Shown: positions 44,307-53,681 of the stretch, piece after piece
Position numbering within the stretch: position 1 is the first letter of the stretch
Layout: each line of letters begins with the position of its first letter
Made by a program: the position numbers and the translations under genes
NCBI RefSeq assembly: GCF_002159085.1
Contig: NZ_LZRU01000001.1
Location: 1-64,000, forward strand
Length of the DNA: 64,000 nucleotides
DNA from: Thermobacillus sp. ZCTH02-B1
Lineage (GTDB): Bacteria > Bacillota > Bacilli > Paenibacillales > Paenibacillaceae
Direction of reading: 5' to 3'
The notes under the pieces: generated by a model
Database searches by the model: none
What the model was told of the DNA's origin: nothing
The model's input: only the letters and a program-made list of their open reading frames with translations

Positions 44307-46421
44307 TCAATAGATCTTGCGGCCGTGCTCGTCCGGTATGCCCGATTTCCGCCAGAAGTAGGCGTTGATCACGTCGCGCCACTCTTCCGCGTGCGCCGCC
44401 TGTTCCTCGAGCCGCTCGAGCACCTGGCGGTACCGGCCGGGATCGATCCGGTCCTGCAGGCTCTTCCATCGCTCCACGAGCCCGCGGGCCTGCTCCGCGC
44501 CCTCGAAGTGCGTGTCGTAGATGTGCTGGATGACCGTCTTGCCGGAATGGAGCCGGTGCGTGTACGGCACATGGTGGAAGAACAGCAGCAGTTCATCCGG
44601 GCAAAGCTCGAGCGACTCGTAAATGTCGCAGTGCGGCTTGTGGTACTGGGCCGTAAAGCCGGTCCCCGTCTTCACCGTCCGGTCGACGCCGACGCCGCGG
44701 AAATCCGCGAAATGGTAGGTCCCCCATTTCGAATATTCATATCCGTCGACGTTCGGCCCGTAGTGGCTGCCGGGATTGACCATCCAGCCGACGCCGAGCG
44801 GAGCCGTGTAGTTCTCGTAAATGCGCCACGATTCCAGCAGCATTCCCGAGATCGTGTCGACCGTCACCGGATCGCCGCCGAACGTGAGCCGCACCCATTC
44901 GTCGGTAATGGCCTCGGCGGTCAACTCCGGATTCCACGCCAGCCGTCCGAATCCGTACAGGTTCGCCTGCGCCAGCAGATGGCCGGTCCAGTTCGGATCG
45001 TCGCCGATATTCGAAACGCCGGCGATGCCGCCGATCGGGCGTCCGAACGCGCTCCCGTTGACGATGCGCGCCACGGTCGTGCCCTCGCCGCAGGCATACG
45101 TGTCGAAATCGAGCACTTCCTTCCACTGCGGCACGAGATAGCACAGATGGCGCTGCTGCCCCGTGTATTCCTGCGTGATCTGCAGCTCGAGCATCTGGTT
45201 CGTTTTCGACATGCCGCCGAACAGCGGCGACACGGGCTCGCGCACCTGGAAGTCCATCGGTCCGTTCTTGATCTGCAGCAGCACGTTGTCACGGAAGCGG
45301 CCGTCAAGCGGCACGAAAATGTCGTACGCCGCCTTCGCCCGGTCCGTCTTGCGGTCGCGCCAGTCCTGCTGGCAGTTGTAGACGAAGCAACGCCAGATCA
45401 CGATGCCGCCGAACGGCTCCAGCGCCTCGGCCAGCATGTTCGCGCCGTCCGCGTGATCCCGGCCGTAGTTGAACGGCCCGGGCCGGAATTCGGAGTCGGC
45501 CTTGACGAGGAATCCGCCGAAATCCGGAATCCGGCGGTAGATGTCCGCCGCACGCTCGCGCCACCACGCGCGCACCCCGGGATCGAGCGGGTCCGCCGTG
45601 TCGAGGCCTCCGACCTGGATCGGCGCGGCGAAGTTGATGCTGAGCATGAGCCGGATGCCGTATTCGCGGAAAATGCCGGCCACTTCCGCCACATCGGGCA
45701 GCCATTCGTCCGTGATCAGCTTCGTCTCCGTCTCGTGCACGTTGACGTTGTTGATCGTCAGCGCGTTGATGCCGATCGAGGCGAGCATCCTCGCATAGTC
45801 GCGAATGCGCGTTTTGTCCGCGATGAACCGTCCGTTTCGGTAAAAGATCGATTTCCCCGCATATCCCCGCTCGATGCTTCCGTCCATGTTGTCCCAATGG
45901 TTGATCATCCGGAGCGGATTGCGGGGCCTCTCGGTGATGTCCAGGCTCGCGAGCGCCCGTTCGTCCAGGCTGCCGATCGCCGCGAGGCGCAGGAAATGGA
46001 ACGCGCCGTACAGCAGCCCGCGCGCCGTTCCGCCCGCGATCAGCACCGCCTCGAATCCGTTCCGGCGGACGGTGCGGATGACATACCCTTCCGCATGCAA
46101 GGCTCCGGCTTCCGCCGCCTCCAGCAGCCCGAGCGCGGCGGCCCGCTCCGCCGTCGCTGCGATGAGCGCCCTGCCTTCGCCGGAAATGTCCGCAGCGTCC
46201 GCAACCGCTCCGGGCGCATCCAGAATCTCCGGTTCGGCGCCGGTCAGCGACGCCAGCGCCGACGTAAGTTCCCGCCGGACGGTCCCGAACAGGACATCCC
46301 GATCGGGCATCACGATCCGGCGGCACCAGCCGGTCAGCACGGCGGCCAGTTGTTCCGGCAGCCGGTCGTACCGGAGCCAGGCTTCATAACCGGTATCGGA
46401 AATGGCGTTCGCGACGGACAT
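44307..46421 (-). CDS. aguA: Alpha-glucuronidase, GH67, cytosolic
   Basis: A 704-residue GH67 enzyme that removes 4-O-methylglucuronic acid from the non-reducing end of aldouronic acids. There is no signal peptide. Landmarks are [25 protein letters not shown] carrying a catalytic Glu, [10 protein letters not shown], and [18 protein letters not shown] with FQVREP near the active site. AAGGAGG lies nine bases before the ATG. It diverges from an AraC-type regulator. GH67 and cytosolic GH10 are the usual pair for glucuronoxylan oligomers. Confidence 0.96.
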   Translation of the reverse strand: MSVANAISDTGYEAWLRYDRLPEQLAAVLTGWCRRIVMPDRDVLFGTVRRELTSALASLTGAEPEILDAPGAVADAADISGEGRALIAATAERAAALGLLEAAEAGALHAEGYVIRTVRRNGFEAVLIAGGTARGLLYGAFHFLRLAAIGSLDERALASLDITERPRNPLRMINHWDNMDGSIERGYAGKSIFYRNGRFIADKTRIRDYARMLASIGINALTINNVNVHETETKLITDEWLPDVAEVAGIFREYGIRLMLSINFAAPIQVGGLDTADPLDPGVRAWWRERAADIYRRIPDFGGFLVKADSEFRPGPFNYGRDHADGANMLAEALEPFGGIVIWRCFVYNCQQDWRDRKTDRAKAAYDIFVPLDGRFRDNVLLQIKNGPMDFQVREPVSPLFGGMSKTNQMLELQITQEYTGQQRHLCYLVPQWKEVLDFDTYACGEGTTVARIVNGSAFGRPIGGIAGVSNIGDDPNWTGHLLAQANLYGFGRLAWNPELTAEAITDEWVRLTFGGDPVTVDTISGMLLESWRIYENYTAPLGVGWMVNPGSHYGPNVDGYEYSKWGTYHFADFRGVGVDRTVKTGTGFTAQYHKPHCDIYESLELCPDELLLFFHHVPYTHRLHSGKTVIQHIYDTHFEGAEQARGLVERWKSLQDRIDPGRYRQVLERLEEQAAHAEEWRDVINAYFWRKSGIPDEHGRKIY

Positions 46422-46546
46422 TTGTGAAATCCTCCTTAATTGTTATGTACGCTTGGTGGTGACCATGTTAGGATAATTGCAGGAGCCGTTGCTTCAATCC
46501 GCACATGAACGCGACGTTCAAGCCGAATGAAGGAGGCTGCGTGCCC

Positions 46547-47353
46547 ATGGCCGTGTTCGAATACGAACATCTCGTGCCCGAAGTGGTGCTCTTCGTCGAC
46601 CGGCGCTGCTACCCCGACTGGAAAATCATCCGCAGGCGGATCGATTTCCACGATCTGACGTTCGTCGTCGGCGGCAAGGCCGACTATTACGTCAACGGCG
46701 TGAAACACACGGCGGAAGCCGGCAATCTGATCTACATCCCGCCGGGGTCGATCCGTGAAGCGCATACGTACGCGGATTCGCCGATGCACTCGTACGCGTT
46801 CAACTTCCTGTGGCTGCCCCCGAACAACGATACGCGGCTGCCGCTCGACACCGTCACGAAATTCCGCCTTCCGGGACCGCTGCTGGACATGATCAAGACG
46901 TTCAACCAGATCTGGATGAGCAAGCAGCCCGGCTACAAGATGCAGGCGCGGGGCCAGTTCCTGCTGATCCTCCATCGGCTGCTCGTCACGACGCTGCACC
47001 GGACGGACGACCTCGCTCCCGACCCGCGCATCGAGCGCTTGAAAGCCTATCTGGCCGAGAATTACGCCGAGGACATCGACATCGGCAGGCTCGCGCAGCT
47101 GGCGGGACTGCACCCGGTCTACCTCGGCCGGCTGTTCAAGCAGCAGACCGGCGTATCCTACCGGGCTTTCCTGAACCAGATCCGCGTCAACAACGCCGAA
47201 GCGATGCTCGCCGCCGGCGGTTTCACCGTCAGCGAGGTGGCGGAACGCTGCGGATTCAAGGACGTCTCCTACTTCAGCAACGTATTCAAGGCGATCAAGG
47301 GTTATCCCCCGTCCGCCATCGCCGCGAAAGGATGGTCACCTGTAAAAATTTAA
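46547..47353 (+). CDS. AraC-family transcriptional regulator
   Basis: A 268-residue regulator with an N-terminal cupin sensing domain (DLTFVVGGKADYYVNGVKHT, IYIPPGSIREAH). The C-terminal AraC domain reads IGRLAQLAGLHPVYLGRLFK, then VSEVAERCGFKDVSYFSNVFKAIKGYPPS. The ATG at 46547 has AAGGAGG ten bases upstream; a GTG at 46541 is nearer and possible. It diverges from aguA, so glucuronoxylan breakdown products are likely effectors. Confidence 0.9.
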   Translation: MAVFEYEHLVPEVVLFVDRRCYPDWKIIRRRIDFHDLTFVVGGKADYYVNGVKHTAEAGNLIYIPPGSIREAHTYADSPMHSYAFNFLWLPPNNDTRLPLDTVTKFRLPGPLLDMIKTFNQIWMSKQPGYKMQARGQFLLILHRLLVTTLHRTDDLAPDPRIERLKAYLAENYAEDIDIGRLAQLAGLHPVYLGRLFKQQTGVSYRAFLNQIRVNNAEAMLAAGGFTVSEVAERCGFKDVSYFSNVFKAIKGYPPSAIAAKGWSPVKI

Positions 47354-47474
47354 ATTGTCGGAATCGCAAAAAAGAACGCCGAAGCGCTCCGCGTTGCTTA
47401 CTATTATAGAAATGATGCCGGTGAATCCGCCATAGAAGAACAATAGAACATTTGTAATTTTTAAAGATCTTTTT

Positions 47475-47498
47475 CGCCCGGGCGGGGTTGCCCGGGCG
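47475..47498. terminator. Hairpin between convergent AraC-type and YesN-type genes
   Basis: CGCCCGGGC pairs with GCCCGGGCG. It is followed by TTTGGTTCAGTTTTT on the plus strand and preceded by TTTTT. The plus-strand arrangement fits termination of the AraC-type gene. Confidence 0.6.
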
Positions 47499-47504
47499 TT
47501 TGGT

Positions 47505-49064
47505 TCAGTTTTTGGCCGCCAGCGCGCTGCGGTACTCCTTCGGCGTCATGTGCACGACCTTCTCGAACTGCGCCGCGAAATATTCGGGATTGCTGAAGCC
47601 CACCTCGGCGGCGATCTCGTAAATGCGCATGTCCGTCTGCCTGAGCAGCCGCTTCGCTTCCCGGATGCGCAAATCCAGGAGGAAATCGTTGAAATAGACG
47701 CCGTATGTCTTCTTGAACAACTGTCCCAGATAGACCGGATTCATGTAATACTGCTGCGCGATGACCTTGAGGTTGATGTTCTCGCGGAAATGGCGCTCGA
47801 TGTACGCCTTGATTTGATGGATCGAGCCCTTTGCCCGCTCCTTGCGCAGCTCCGCCATGTATCCCGACGCTTCCGCGACGAAATCCGCCGTCAGCTTCCT
47901 CAGCCCGCCCAGCGTCATCGGCCTTTCCCGCCACTCGGCCAGCGCGGCGCACGAGGCCAGCCGATGTTCGTCGCCGTCCATCGCCCGCACCGTTCCGTTG
48001 ACGGCGCGGATCAGCCGGTCGATCGAAGCCGCGACCGCATCCGGCGCGAAGCGCTCCGACCGGAAGGACGCGAACATCTCGTCCAGCACCGCTTCCGCCT
48101 CGGCCGTGTCCATCTCCTCCATCGCGTGGAGCAGACGGTCGAACAGCGCGGACGGGAGATCCGTCCGGACGAGCGTCCGGCCCTCCAGATCCCTCCCGGA
48201 CACGACGGCCTTTCCATCGAGCGCGTATTTGAATTCCATCGCGTGCCGGGCCGAACGGTACGAATGATGGATCCGTTCCGGCGCGGGGGCCGGATCGCCC
48301 ACATAGAGGCGCAGGACGCCCGCGCGCGGCCGGACGGCCCGAAGCAGCGTCTCCGCCGCCTCCTCCCATGAGCCGAACGCTTCGCTCATCGGCAGCAGCA
48401 GGCCGACGGTCCACTCGCCCGGCTCGTGCAGGAGCGGTTCCCGGCCGCCGGTCAGCGCCCCCGCCGCCCGCGCCAGCTGCGCCTTCCAATCGTCCGCGGA
48501 CGGATCGGCATCCGGCTCGAGGACGACATCGTTCACCTCCGCGAGGATGCAGCAGAATTCCCCTTCGGTCGGAAGTCCCAGCGCGGCCAGCGCGCCGGGA
48601 ATGTACGCCTTGTCCAGCCGGCCCGAAAGCAGGCTGTCGAGGAGCGACAGGTGCAGCGCCGGATGCCCCTCCTCCAGCAGCCGCTTCCGCTTGATCGAAT
48701 CCGCGACGCGCCGCAGCGTGTTGGACAACTCCGTCTCGTCGATCGGCTTCAGGATGAAATCCTCCACGCCGAACCTGACGGCCTGCTGGGCATATTTGAA
48801 GTCGTTGTATCCGCTGATGATGATGAAGCGCGGATTGGCGATTTCCCGCTCCTTCACCGTCCGGATCAGTTCGAGTCCGTCGAGCACCGGCATGCGGATG
48901 TCGGTCACGACGAGATCGGGCTGCTCCTCCTGGATGAGCTGAAGCGCCTCCTCGCCGTTCGCAGCCTCCGCCACGATCTCGAATCCGAGCCGGTTCCACG
49001 GGATCAGGCCGCGCAATCCCGTGCGCGCGAAGACTTCGTCGTCGACCAGCAGCACCTTGTGCAT
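47505..49064 (-). CDS. YesN-type response regulator with AraC output domain
   Basis: A 519-residue two-component regulator. The receiver domain shows KVLLVDDEVFARTGLRG, the phosphoacceptor Asp in DLVVTDIRMPVLDGLEL and the conserved Lys in DFILKPIDETE. A variable middle region follows, then an AraC domain (INLKVIAQQYYMNPVYLGQLFKKTYG, IYEIAAEVGFSNPEYFAAQFEK). The start MHKVLLVDDE has GGGGGAG seven bases upstream. Its usual YesM sensor kinase and ABC transporter are not adjacent, which is unusual. Confidence 0.93.
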   Translation of the reverse strand: MHKVLLVDDEVFARTGLRGLIPWNRLGFEIVAEAANGEEALQLIQEEQPDLVVTDIRMPVLDGLELIRTVKEREIANPRFIIISGYNDFKYAQQAVRFGVEDFILKPIDETELSNTLRRVADSIKRKRLLEEGHPALHLSLLDSLLSGRLDKAYIPGALAALGLPTEGEFCCILAEVNDVVLEPDADPSADDWKAQLARAAGALTGGREPLLHEPGEWTVGLLLPMSEAFGSWEEAAETLLRAVRPRAGVLRLYVGDPAPAPERIHHSYRSARHAMEFKYALDGKAVVSGRDLEGRTLVRTDLPSALFDRLLHAMEEMDTAEAEAVLDEMFASFRSERFAPDAVAASIDRLIRAVNGTVRAMDGDEHRLASCAALAEWRERPMTLGGLRKLTADFVAEASGYMAELRKERAKGSIHQIKAYIERHFRENINLKVIAQQYYMNPVYLGQLFKKTYGVYFNDFLLDLRIREAKRLLRQTDMRIYEIAAEVGFSNPEYFAAQFEKVVHMTPKEYRSALAAKN

Positions 49065-49360
49065 GACAGACTCCCCCTTTCGCACCGATGCGATCCCCCG
49101 CTCCGCGATCTCCTCCGATGTCCCCGGGCGGTGCGGAGAACCCGATCTCCGTTCCCAATGGGTGAAATCGCTTACATTCCACGGGTGCGGCCTTCCATTG
49201 CCCTGCTTATTTATAAGTTTACAGAATCAAAACGGCCGTTGGAACTTGAAAAATTATAGTTTTGATAGCAAAAATTTAAGCCCAGATTTACATTCCCGTT
49301 GAAAAATTGTACATTTCTAGGGACGAACTCTTCTTGACCAACATCCGGGGGATGGTATCG
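49065..49360. other. 296-base divergent region between the YesN-type gene and lipoprotein xylanase
   Basis: Bases 49205-49320 are AT-rich. A rightward TTTACA-N17-TACATT promoter lies at 49287-49315. Leftward signals for the regulator are not clear. No gene is seen. Confidence 0.5.
49287..49315 (+). promoter_or_regulatory. Promoter of the lipoprotein xylanase gene
   Basis: TTTACA and TACATT are separated by 17 bases, 45 bases before the ATG. Confidence 0.65.
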
Positions 49361-50665
49361 ATGACGGTAGGCGGCACAGCCCGAATGAAGCGATTTCTCG
49401 CGGCGGCGTTGACAGCCGTCCTGATGCTTGCGCTCCTGATCGGCTGCGCATCGAAGGGCGGCGGGGAGCAGGAAGCGCCGGCGAATGAACCGGCCGTCGG
49501 CGAAACGGAGAACGGCGGTACGCAGAGCGGAGCGGAAAACGGTGCGGATGACGGCGGGGCACCCGCGGACGAAGCGGCGGAAGAGGAGGCCGCGCCGGAG
49601 GAGAATCCAGCGGAACCGGCCGTCCAGACCGACATTCCGTCGCTTGCCGAAGCGTACGCCGACTACTTCCCGATCGGCGCGGCGATCACGCCGGAGCAGA
49701 CGGAAGGCCCGATGGCCGAGCTTCTCAGGAAACACGTGAACATGCTCGTGGCGGAGAACGCCATGAAGCCGATGTACCTGCAGCCGAAGGAAGGCCAGTT
49801 CCGCTTCGAACAGGCCGACAAAATCGTCGAATTCGCGCAGGCGAACGGCATGGAGCTCCGGTTTCACACGCTCGTCTGGCACCAACAGACGCCCGCCTGG
49901 TTCTTCATGGACAAGGAAGGCAAGCGGATGACGGAAGAGACCGACCCGGCGAAGCGGGAAGAAAACAAAAAGCTCTTGCTCGAGCGGCTCGAGAACCACA
50001 TCCGCGTCATCGTGGGCCGCTACAAGGACGTGATCAAATCGTGGGACGTCGTGAACGAGGTGGTCGAACCGAACGACCCGGACGGCCTGCGCAACAGCGA
50101 ATGGTACCAGATCGCGGGTATCGACTACATCGAGACGGCGTTCCGCGCCGCGCGCGAAGCGGGCGGTCCCGACATCAAGCTGTACATCAACGACTACAGC
50201 ACGGACGACCCGAGGAAGCGCGACCGGCTGTACGAGCTCGTGAAGGAATTGCTGGACCGCGGCGTGCCGATCGACGGCGTCGGCCATCAGACGCACGTCA
50301 GTGTCGAATGGCCCTCCGTCGACTCGGTCATCGAATCGATGCGAAAGTTCGCCGAACTCGGCCTCGACAACATCGTCACCGAAATGGACATGAGCATCTA
50401 CGCTTGGAATGACCGGCGCGACTACGGCGACGCCATTCCCGAATCGATCATTCAGAAACAGGCCGACCGGTACCGCGAGTTCTTCGAAGCGTTCCGGGAC
50501 AACCGGGACATCCTGAGCGCCGTCGTCTTCTGGGGCATCGCGGACAGCCACACATGGCTGCACGATTTCCCCGTCCAGGGCCGGACGGACGCGCCGCTCC
50601 TGTTCGACAAGAATCTGCAGGCCAAGCCGGCGTTCTGGGCCGTCATCGAAGCGGTGCAGGAATAA
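49361..50665 (+). CDS. Endo-1,4-beta-xylanase, GH10, membrane-anchored lipoprotein
   Basis: A 434-residue GH10 xylanase with a lipoprotein signal (MKRFLAAALTAVLMLALLIG, then Cys). About 70 residues of Glu/Ala/Pro/Gly-rich linker place the catalytic domain outside the membrane. The acid/base Glu lies in SWDVVNEVVEPND and the nucleophile Glu in NIVTEMDMSIYAWND. The ATG at 49361 has GGGGGAT six bases upstream; the in-frame ATG at 49385 lacks a good site. Being anchored, it probably produces oligomers next to importers. The paralogue at 43028 is cytosolic. Confidence 0.94.
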   Translation: MTVGGTARMKRFLAAALTAVLMLALLIGCASKGGGEQEAPANEPAVGETENGGTQSGAENGADDGGAPADEAAEEEAAPEENPAEPAVQTDIPSLAEAYADYFPIGAAITPEQTEGPMAELLRKHVNMLVAENAMKPMYLQPKEGQFRFEQADKIVEFAQANGMELRFHTLVWHQQTPAWFFMDKEGKRMTEETDPAKREENKKLLLERLENHIRVIVGRYKDVIKSWDVVNEVVEPNDPDGLRNSEWYQIAGIDYIETAFRAAREAGGPDIKLYINDYSTDDPRKRDRLYELVKELLDRGVPIDGVGHQTHVSVEWPSVDSVIESMRKFAELGLDNIVTEMDMSIYAWNDRRDYGDAIPESIIQKQADRYREFFEAFRDNRDILSAVVFWGIADSHTWLHDFPVQGRTDAPLLFDKNLQAKPAFWAVIEAVQE

Positions 50666-50687
50666 CGCCGGATCGGTTCCGGAGAAG

Positions 50688-50721
50688 AAGCCGCCCTCTC
50701 CCGCACGGGAGGGGGCGGCTT
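50688..50721 (+). terminator. Terminator of the lipoprotein xylanase gene
   Basis: AAGCCGCCCTCTCCC pairs perfectly with GGGAGGGGGCGGCTT (with one G-U), then TCCGCTTTC. It lies 22 bases after the stop. Confidence 0.8.
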
Positions 50722-50732
50722 TCCGCTTTCAT

Positions 50733-50775
50733 AAAAAAATAAATCCGCCCCCATCCTTCGGAAGGAAATGGGCGG
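50733..50775 (-). terminator. Terminator of the cation:proton antiporter gene
   Basis: On the minus strand CCGCCCAT pairs with ATGGGGGCGG, followed by a T-rich run (ATTTATTTTTTT), about 70 bases after the antiporter stop. Confidence 0.75.
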
Positions 50776-50844
50776 CTTCGCATTTGCGCTGCAGGCCGGC
50801 ATCTGCAGGATGGACCCGGCGCACCCGACGCGCCGGCTTTCCGC

Positions 50845-52017
50845 TCATCCCCGCTCCGGTTCCTTCGCGGGCTTCGGTTCCCGGAGCGTCCATTTCAGCA
50901 TGGGCGGTGCGGCCACGGTCGTCAGGACGATGACCAGAATGAGCGTCGTGTAAAATTCCGCCGGCACATACCCGCCGGAGAGCCCGAGCGCCGCGAGGAT
51001 GAGCGCCACTTCGCCCCGCGACACCATGCCCGATCCGATGACCAGGGACGAGCGCAGGTTGAACCCGGTCAGACGGGCGCCGAGACCGGCGCCGACCAGC
51101 TTCGTCAGCACGGCGAGCGCGCTCAGGACGATGAACGGCACCCACTGTCCCGAAAATCCCTCGAACGACACGTGCAGTCCGATGCTGACGAAGAAGACCG
51201 GCACGAACAGCGTATAGGCGATCGGTTCCACCCGCTTCAGGACCGCCTCGCCGTGCGGCGTGCGGCTCACGGCCAGCCCGGCGGCGAAGGAGCCGATGAT
51301 GCCGGCCAATTCGGACATTTCCGCCGCGACCGCCATCAGCAGGACCAGCACGATCGCGGCGCTCGTCACCGGTTCGGTGACATGCAGCCTGGACGAGAGC
51401 TTCAGAAACAGCGGGACGCCTTTCCATATCATGAGAACGGCGAGGACCGCGAAGGCGATCATTTTGCCGACGACGAGCGCAAGGTTGACATCCCCGGCCA
51501 GCACCAGGCCGAGCACGACGGCCAGCCCGAGGACGGCCATGATGTCGTCCGCGATCGCGGCGCCGAGGATCGTCGCGCTCTCCCGGGTGTTAAGTTTCCC
51601 GAGCTCGCGCAGCGTCTGGACCGAAATGCTGACGGACGTCGCCGACAGCACCAGCCCGAGGAAAATCGCTTCGCCTTGATCAAGGCCGAGCCACAGTCCG
51701 GCCGCCCATCCGCCGAGCAGCGGAAGCACGACGCCCCCCGTCGCCGCCGCCAGCGAAGGCGTCCGGTTCTCGTTCAGCGCCTTCACATCGGTCTCCATGC
51801 CGGCGAGAAACATGAGCAGCAGCACGCCGATTTCGGCAAACATCTCAATCCAACGGGCGGATTCCACCCATCCGAGCACGGCCGGTCCGATCAGCACCCC
51901 CGCCAGCAGCTTGCCCAGGACGGACGGCTGTCCGATCCGGATCGCGAGTTCCCCCATCAGCTTGACCGCGGCCACGATGACGGCGAGTTGCAGCAACGCT
52001 TGCAGAATGAAATCCAC
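50845..52017 (-). CDS. CPA2-family cation:proton antiporter
   Basis: A 390-residue membrane antiporter with about 12 segments, resembling KefB/NapA-type Na+ or K+/H+ exchangers. GKLLAGVLIGPAVLGWV, FLAGMETDVKAL and ATILGAAIADDIMAVLGLAV are family landmarks, the last with the paired acidic residues needed for transport. It has no C-terminal nucleotide-binding domain. The GTG start has GGAGG seven bases upstream. A leader with repeats lies in front of it. Confidence 0.9.
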   Translation of the reverse strand: MDFILQALLQLAVIVAAVKLMGELAIRIGQPSVLGKLLAGVLIGPAVLGWVESARWIEMFAEIGVLLLMFLAGMETDVKALNENRTPSLAAATGGVVLPLLGGWAAGLWLGLDQGEAIFLGLVLSATSVSISVQTLRELGKLNTRESATILGAAIADDIMAVLGLAVVLGLVLAGDVNLALVVGKMIAFAVLAVLMIWKGVPLFLKLSSRLHVTEPVTSAAIVLVLLMAVAAEMSELAGIIGSFAAGLAVSRTPHGEAVLKRVEPIAYTLFVPVFFVSIGLHVSFEGFSGQWVPFIVLSALAVLTKLVGAGLGARLTGFNLRSSLVIGSGMVSRGEVALILAALGLSGGYVPAEFYTTLILVIVLTTVAAPPMLKWTLREPKPAKEPERG

Positions 52018-52055
52018 GTCTTTTCCTCCCCTTCAGAACCCTCCGGAAGACAAAA

Positions 52056-52127
52056 TGGAGCCCGCTTTGACAGGCTCCACCTTCACATTCCGTATGAAGT
52101 TGACAGGCTCGGTGAAGATTATAAAAT
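52056..52127. promoter_or_regulatory. Antiporter/gerA intergenic region with direct repeats and hairpin
   Basis: TTGACAGGCTC occurs twice, at 52067-52077 and 52100-52110. TGGAGCC and GGCTCCA (52056-52079) form a hairpin followed on the minus strand by ATTTTGTCTT, which is terminator-like in the antiporter leader. A minus-strand TATAAT lies at about 52117-52122. On the plus strand TTGACA (52100) and TAAAAT (52122) are 16 bases apart and could serve the gerA-type operon. Confidence 0.5.
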
Positions 52128-52208
52128 ACCGCCCGCCACCCGTCAAGCCGCGCAATGGCCGCCGCTTCCGGGAAGGCGGTCGCGGATTGCACCAACCGGA
52201 GGTCCGCG

Positions 52209-53666
52209 ATGGGTAGACCATCACACAACCGGTCGATCGGCGCCGCCCTGGCCGAACACATCCAGACGGCGCTCGGTTCGCCTCCCGATCTGATCTGCCG
52301 GTCCGTGACCACGGAAGAGAACCGGAGCGTGCTGATCATCTATCTGAATTCGCTCGTCGACCGGAAGACCGTCGACGAATTCATCGTGAAATCCGTCCGG
52401 CAGAACGCGTTCGCCGAAAGCCCGGCGGTCTCCGGCAGCCGGTACTTGCGCGAGCTGCCGCTGGCCTCTCCCGGCGAAACCTTGCGGGAAGAGGCGGTGC
52501 GCGCTGCCGTCTCGGGCCAATGCGTGCTCGTCGATGAAGGCCGGGAACGCGTCTGCTTCATCGACACCTATGAAGCGCCCGGCCGCGGCGTGGAGGAACC
52601 GAATGCGGAGCCGACGATCCGCGGGTCGTACGAGGGGTTTACGGAGAACATCCGGGTCAACATCGGACTGATCCGGAAACGCCTCCTGAACCCCGCTCTC
52701 CGCCTGGAAGAGATGCGGATCGGCAGCCGGACCGGCACATGTGTCGTGATCGCCTGGCTGGAAGGCCTCGCGCCGGAAGCGCTGGTGCGGGAGGCGAAGC
52801 GCAGGCTTGCGGCCATCCGGACGGACAGCGTGCTGGAAAGCTCGTATCTGGAGGAATATATCCAGGACCGCATTCTTTCGCCTTTTCCCACGATCCTGAA
52901 CACGGAGCGGCCGGACAAGACGGTCGCCCATCTGCTCGAGGGCAAGGTGGCCATCCTGACGGACGGCACGCCCTACGTCCTGATCGCGCCGCTCACCTTT
53001 TTCGATCTGTTCAGTTCGTCCGAGGATTATTTCCAGCGCGCGGACATCGCGACGTTCATCCGCTGGCTCCGCCTCATTTCCTTCTTCGTCGCCGTCTTTG
53101 CGCCTTCGCTGTTCGTCGCGGCCACGACCTTCCATCAGGAGCTGATTCCGACCGAGCTGCTCATCAGCCTGTCCGCCCAGCGGGAAGGCGTGCCGCTGCC
53201 GGCCTTCTTCGAAGTCATGCTGATGGAAATCGTGTTCGAGATCATCCGGGAAGCCGGGCTTCGCATGCCCCGGGCGGTCGGCCAGGCGCTGTCGATCGTC
53301 GGAGCGATCGTTCTCGGACAGGCGGCCGTGGAAGCCGGGCTCATCTCGGCCGCGGTCGTCATCGTCGTCGCGGTGACCGGCATCACGAACTTCGTCGTGC
53401 CGGTGTACAGCTTCGGCATGTCGCAGCGGCTGCTCCGGTTCACGTTCATCCTGCTGGCCGGATTTCTGGGGCTGTTCGGCATCCTGTGCGGCGCGCTGTT
53501 GCTCGTCGCCCACCTCGTGTCGCTGAAGTCGTTCGGCGTCCCGTACATGACCCCGATGGCGCCCCTGACCAAATCCGACTGGCGCGACACGCTGGTGCGC
53601 GCTCCGCGCCCCTGGAGAGACCCGAACCGGCTTCCCGCGTCCGTCCGGCTTCTGAAGCGCAAGTAA
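52209..53666 (+). CDS. Spore germination receptor subunit A (GerA family), operon 1
   Basis: A 485-residue inner-membrane receptor subunit that detects nutrients and starts germination. It has a large soluble N-terminal part, then about five membrane segments (FVAVFAPSLFVAATTFHQEL, LSIVGAIVLGQAAVEAGLIS). EEYIQDRILSPFPTILNTER is typical of the family. GGAGGT precedes the ATG at 52209. It heads a gerA-gerC-gerB-small-gene operon. The germinant is unknown. Confidence 0.94.
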   Translation: MGRPSHNRSIGAALAEHIQTALGSPPDLICRSVTTEENRSVLIIYLNSLVDRKTVDEFIVKSVRQNAFAESPAVSGSRYLRELPLASPGETLREEAVRAAVSGQCVLVDEGRERVCFIDTYEAPGRGVEEPNAEPTIRGSYEGFTENIRVNIGLIRKRLLNPALRLEEMRIGSRTGTCVVIAWLEGLAPEALVREAKRRLAAIRTDSVLESSYLEEYIQDRILSPFPTILNTERPDKTVAHLLEGKVAILTDGTPYVLIAPLTFFDLFSSSEDYFQRADIATFIRWLRLISFFVAVFAPSLFVAATTFHQELIPTELLISLSAQREGVPLPAFFEVMLMEIVFEIIREAGLRMPRAVGQALSIVGAIVLGQAAVEAGLISAAVVIVVAVTGITNFVVPVYSFGMSQRLLRFTFILLAGFLGLFGILCGALLLVAHLVSLKSFGVPYMTPMAPLTKSDWRDTLVRAPRPWRDPNRLPASVRLLKRK

Positions 53667-53681
53667 TCGGGAGGTGCGGTC

